64,000 bases of DNA from Symbiodinium natans (taxonomy: Eukaryota; Sar; Dinophyceae; Suessiales; Symbiodiniaceae), in contig CAJNDS010002149.1 in NCBI GenBank assembly GCA_905221605.1, positions 158,972 through 222,971 on the forward strand, in the 5' to 3' direction. Each line of letters opens with the position of its first letter. Position 1 is the first letter of the stretch. Below are positions 59,985 to 64,000 of this stretch, piece after piece. The notes below the pieces were generated by a model. That model saw nothing but the letters and a program-made list of their open reading frames with translations, searched no databases and was not told the DNA's origin. The position numbers and the translations under genes were made by a program.

Positions 59985-60330
59985 GTCCTTTCGCATGGCG
60001 GCCCTGCCTGCACGCCCTTCTCCTTCCACAGGTCGCACATGCGTTCCACGCTCGAGGCGATGATCGTGTCATCCCCAGGTTCCTTGTCAGCTCTACGGAT
60101 TGCAGCAGCAGCCCCAGGGGTCCAGATCACGAAACATGAGCACAAAACAGCACGCAAAAAACACCAGGAAGACGTGGGGCCATTGATCATCAAACAGGAA
60201 GGCCCTTGAGCCTCTCCCTGTCAGCGCCTGCGTTATCGAATCGGTTGATTTGCCTCCGTGCTGGCCTTCATGTTTTCCAGGCAAGTTCTCCCCGTTGAAA
60301 ATCACATGTTTTTTTTGATTTGCAATGAAC
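59985..60330 (-). CDS. Candidate exons with a membrane helix
   Basis: The minus frame at about 60210-60130 reads LFDDQWPHVFLVFFACCFVL then MFRDLDPW. A later minus segment (about 60081-60000) reads EPGDDTIIASSVERMCDLW then KEKGVQAG after GACAAG|G. The plus strand also has an open frame, and at 59740-59890 the plus reading LPRLIDDVHHELARDQVLVM looks genuine, so strands cannot be settled here. Confidence 0.28.
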
Positions 60331-60673
60331 ATTAGCAGAAGCACGGGCAGGCAGACAATCTTGCAAAAAAACTAGCATCATGGCCCACTGAGCTGCAGCA
60401 CCTAAACCAAAAAAGAAGGACTCCAAACAAGAAAGCAACCCCTAAATCTCGGGACAAACAATAGGAATATACCCTGCACCCTAAACCCCGGCAATACGAT
60501 GGGAGTATACCCGACACCCGGAGCCCTCACTCCCAAATCCAACATCTAGGCCAGAAACGAGTAGGGAAGATGATGCCAAAGGCCGAGGTTCCCATTGCGC
60601 ATGGCCAGCCTTCCGCAGGAGGTTCTCATGAAAAGTCATGACGCCTCGGAGGTCTCGCGGATGAAAGATGGGG

Positions 60674-60705
60674 GTGGGGGTTGGGGGGGGGGGGGGGGGG
60701 GGGTG
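60674..60705. repeat. Poly-G tract
   Basis: An uninterrupted G run of about 17 (60687-60703) following GGGGGTGGGGGTT. Confidence 0.9.
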
Positions 60706-60759
60706 GCGGCTTAGGGATTGGGAGTGGCAGCTTGCGAGTTCGGCTCCTCCGAACCTCGG

Positions 60760-60914
60760 AGCCATGGTGTCTTTCAGGAAGCTTCTTCCGAGCGGCTGAG
60801 CGTCTTGACATCAGCGCAATAGACAACCTCGGCTCGGGGGTGGAGGTGTCCACAGCGGTGCTTCAGCCTTCAGTGTTCGTCAAGCTAGCGACCTCAAGGG
60901 TTTATTGTGTTTAG
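60760..60914 (+). CDS. Possible terminal exon, unknown protein
   Basis: The plus frame reads CLSGSFFRAAERLDISAIDN then LGSGVEVSTAVLQPSVFVKL and stops at 60914. The overlapping minus frame is Ser/Arg-rich. No partner joined. Confidence 0.28.
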
Positions 60915-61164
60915 GGTGTTGGGTCAGAGATTTTCAGAAAACCATGGACAATGGAGGTTTTGGAGGAGGGGCCAACTGAAAAAGGCTAAACATCTGAAGG
61001 AGCCAGAACGCCCCGGTCCCTGCTTCAGAGGGGCGTGAACGCGGCAACCAAGGGGAGGTTTGAGGTTGGGCATGATCTTCTGCCTGCAGATCAGGAAGGA
61101 AGGGCAATAAGGGACTCTGTGGGATTACATAAGATCTATTTGAGGGGAGGCGCTACTTAAGGAC

Positions 61165-61174
61165 TTAGGTAATA

Positions 61175-61223
<49 letters not shown>

Positions 61224-61275
61224 GGTATAACAATTACATGTAATTGTAGATACGTATATAGAGAGAATATATCTC
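61165..61275. repeat. (TA)n tract
   Basis: TATATATA at 61170-61219 broken by GTATA, then TACGTATATAGAGAGAATAT. No gene. Confidence 0.92.
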
Positions 61276-62055
61276 ATAATCTCTTTCTGGATATGTGTAT
61301 ATACCTACATGCATACATACATATCCGGCATACGCTTGCAGGGGATAGGATTGAGGCTCCTTGAATCCACCAAGCCCCTAGCCGAAGCCCTCAAGGCCCT
61401 GGGTCGTCTTTGCATTTGTATGCCTTTGCAAGCGCCTCAATACTGTCTGGATTAGGCTGTACTTCCACACACATTTCAGTACCCAGCGGCTTCCGGGCCT
61501 TGGCGTGTTGAGGATGAAGAACCGACAAAACGCGTGTACTTCCTAAAATAGGGATACTCCTTACCCCAAAGATGATCTTTGTGAAAATAGGAACCCAAAT
61601 AGTGCCGGACACCCCTTGAAAACAGCCTTATTTGTTGGAAACCCGTGAAAGGCCCGGGTTGCTCAATCCCACGCCGCATCCGCGCTGCCAGGGGGAATCC
61701 TGCGTTCAGGGGAACAGCGGAAAAAAACACGGCCCTGGCATTCAATTAGGGTTTCGGGCTTTGGGTCTTGGGCACGATCTATCGTCTTCTCGCATAGCTG
61801 TAAGAAGATCTCATGCTCGTATGACACTGCTACCACTCCAGCATGTGGGGGTGGCGGCGTATGGCGGGTGGCGCGTGCGCCGATAGCAGGAAACGAAAGT
61901 TTTTCTCTTTTAACACCCTGCTTGCGGCCATGCAAGTGATTGCCCCGGGATTCTTACGGCTTCGCGCCCTCTCAATCATGCAAAACACAAAAGGCGCAAA
62001 AGGCACAAAAGGCATAACTCAGAGGCACAAGAAACACCGCACTCCTTTTCTCTCT

Positions 62056-62077
62056 CTAGGGGGGGGGGGGGGGGGCC
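62056..62077. repeat. Poly-G tract
   Basis: G run of about 17 after TCTCTCTCTA. It sits in the 3' flank of the 62.2-63.7 kb gene. Confidence 0.9.
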
Positions 62078-62179
62078 CGGGGACGGGGGAAGAGGATGGA
62101 AGAGGGGGCCTGCCCAGCGGGCTCGGTCCAAGCCTCCAAGCATTCCAAGCGCCTTCAGAGGGGTCTGGATACGGGACCG

Positions 62180-63714
62180 CGTGAAATTCTGAAAGGCAAA
62201 AGCCATTTGTGGCAGTGCTTCATGGGTCCTGCTTCCCAAACACGCTTGGCATCGACCAGGTTTAAGTCTTCCAGACACCGCCGCATCCTCTCGTGCAAGG
62301 ACTGGTCCTCCAAGAAAGGCTGCTGCGCATGTGCAGTATACACAGTATGGGGGTCTAGGACGGATCCTGGGAGCCGGTAGCTTTAAGAACGTTGCCCGAA
62401 CGACTTCCCAAACAATCTATAGAAGCTGCGCTTCAGGAACCATAGAGAGAGTTCTGGCTGTGGCTTTGCACGGGTTTCTGCTTTTGCTTATGCCGGTGGC
62501 ATAAGCAAGGGGGTTAAGAACCAACACGTCTTGACAGCGATGGCAAGTTAGGAATCTTTTGACATCTTAACGATTTCAAGCAGAGGCCACGAGTCGGGAG
62601 ACACCCAAGTGGTCCTCATCATAGATGCCCAGTGGATCTGTGTCCTCACACCTTCATGTAGAGATATGAGCTCGTTCACGGCGGCTTCAAGCAGTAGAAT
62701 TACACCCTTCCAGGTTGGAGGTTTGGGTTTGGGGCGTTGAGGGCGGTGGCTACCTTTGCTTCACTGCAGAGGACCCCTCGTTTCAAGCCACGGCGCGTTT
62801 GGACGTCTTCGAGGAAGGGGATGCAGTCCTACGGCTCGCTGGGACTGCGATTCCAGACTCTGAAAGAATCTACAAGACAAGTCCAAAGTCTAATCCAATC
62901 AGTCTTTGCACCTAAAAATTGGCACAGATGCGGTGCTGGGCCTTGCAGGGCTTTCTGGACCCTCCTAGCAGCTTGCGGCCGGTCCCCAGCGTGGTACTCC
63001 CGCACGTTCTTGCGGATGGCCAGGGGCTTAGCTTCAAACCTGTCGACTTGACTCGGGGGCTGGAGGGACATCCACCCCACCCCGATCACGTGCTGAGAAT
63101 CCGAGGAGCACGTCAAAGCCAGCCAGCCGCGTGGGCATCACTGCCAGCCTCAGTTCCCGCGCCACCACTGGCTCCACACCAGCGGGCTCAACTCTTCAAA
63201 TCTCGCAGCGGCATGGAAACCGCCACTGAACAATCAGGGATTGGGGTGCTCACGAAAAACATCCGATGAGCTGCTGGTATTGAGCATTCCGCCAAAAAAG
63301 CAAGTTCCAAAACTCTTCTTGGGGACTGGGGTCTCCCCCTCCCGAAAATCGATCGAATCGCATGTAGCCTTGATGAACGTGGAGGGGGGTGGGGAGTTGC
63401 CACGGGGCCGCCCCTTACATCCTCGGCGGGGATTAACTCATTGATTTTCATACCCACAAGCCCCACATAGCCCCGCGGTCCTTCTTTGATCCACCTGAAC
63501 ACTTGAGAGATTGACTGGGAAACAGCAACTCGGCACGCTCCAAGGAGCTAGCTTTCGTGACAAGGGGCCTTTCTAAGGTAGAGAATCCCCATAGAATCAA
63601 CCCCCTGTACCCGTTATTGACTCGCATGGTGCCGGGCGGCAGCCCCGGCCAGGTCGAAGCCACATCACGGATTCTAACTTCCGCGATGTCCTTCTCGTGG
63701 GTTTTGAGGAGGAG
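62180..63714 (-). CDS. Unknown multi-exon protein, partly joined
   Basis: Exons (minus): 63714 to about 63606 (KTHEKDIAEVRIRDVASTWP ... MRVNNGYR), 63494-63419 (WIKEGPRGYVGLVGMKINEL ... IPAED|GT), about 63194-63100 (GVEPVVARELRLAVMPTRLA then GFDVLLGFSA), 63039-62943 (FEAKPLAIRKNVREYHAGDR then PQAARRVQKALQ), 62706-62652 (GVILLLEAAVNELISLHE|GT) and about 62340-62190 (FLEDQSLHERMRRCLEDLNL then VDAKRVWEAGPMKHCHKWLL). The 63606/63494 and 63419/63194 junctions agree in phase. LAGFDVLLG recalls the DxxLG segment of retropepsin-like folds, but no catalytic DTG is seen. A further 5' exon may lie at about 63985-63890 (VAHSTVIPLAAAGLPGGWV). The 62.3-kb segment may belong to a separate gene. Confidence 0.5.
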
Positions 63715-64000
63715 CTTAGGGAGTGAAGTGGTGGTTTGGGGTTTAGGGCTCAGGCGAAAAAGGACCTGTTAAGACTCAATCCGAAGAAATTTTGCCTAGA
63801 AGTTGAACGAAGCAATGACCAATTTTTAATTCACGATAAGCATGCATCCTAGTAGTTAATGCCGGTTGACTACTGACGAGAAGACCGGGGAACATAGTTG
63901 AAAACAAAACGGCTTCTTGGCCCCCCGTGACCCATCCCCCTGGCAGCCCAGCAGCGGCCAAGGGGATGACGGTGCTGTGCGCCACCTGTGGCCGCGGGGC

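Overview
This window is nuclear DNA from a dinoflagellate, most probably a suessialean (Symbiodinium/Polarella-like). The main evidence comes from three genes whose exons I could join by hand: an N-terminal ubiquitin-like plus ankyrin protein, a polytopic membrane protein with WSHSWHGS and DPTYTRRLWCVFE motifs, and a sulfotransferase-like protein. Their 24 resolved introns use GT (12), GC (8) or GA (4) donors, and 22 of the 24 acceptors are AG followed by an exonic G. This mixed donor usage with an AG|G acceptor is a dinoflagellate hallmark. TTTAGGG-type telomere-like sequence is also scattered through the window.

Layout. 0.7-4.6 kb (minus): Ubl-ankyrin gene whose last intron carries a 261-bp tandem array. 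5-8 kb: minisatellite, a G/C-tract hairpin and simple repeats. 8.1-11.3 kb (minus): polytopic membrane protein gene, 11 exons, closing in frame at 558 codons. 12-21 kb: mostly repeats, including a 19-bp terminal-inverted-repeat element near 17.5 kb, a palindromic minisatellite at 19.0-19.5 kb, degenerate telomeric sequence at 19.5-20.3 kb and a family of hairpins at 20.3-20.9 kb. 21.3-22.3 kb (minus): unknown multi-exon gene. 23-35 kb: isolated exons among very long GT/CA, TATG and CT microsatellites, with a 100-base assembly gap at 25401-25500. 36-48 kb: a string of mainly minus-strand exons, best joined at 42.6-43.9 kb. 48.5-50.1 kb (minus): sulfotransferase-like gene. 51-53.6 kb: Cys-rich exon, palindromic minisatellite and a dispersed GGGAGACAA-repeat element. 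55.8-64 kb: further mostly minus-strand exons, best joined at 62.7-63.7 kb.

Almost every gene that can be joined lies on the minus strand, as expected for the long unidirectional gene clusters of dinoflagellates. Nothing indicates bacterial operons, tRNA, rRNA or CRISPR. Most long open frames in the microsatellites are repeat artefacts. Single-exon calls rest on amino-acid composition, flanking splice signals and phase only, and have correspondingly low confidence.
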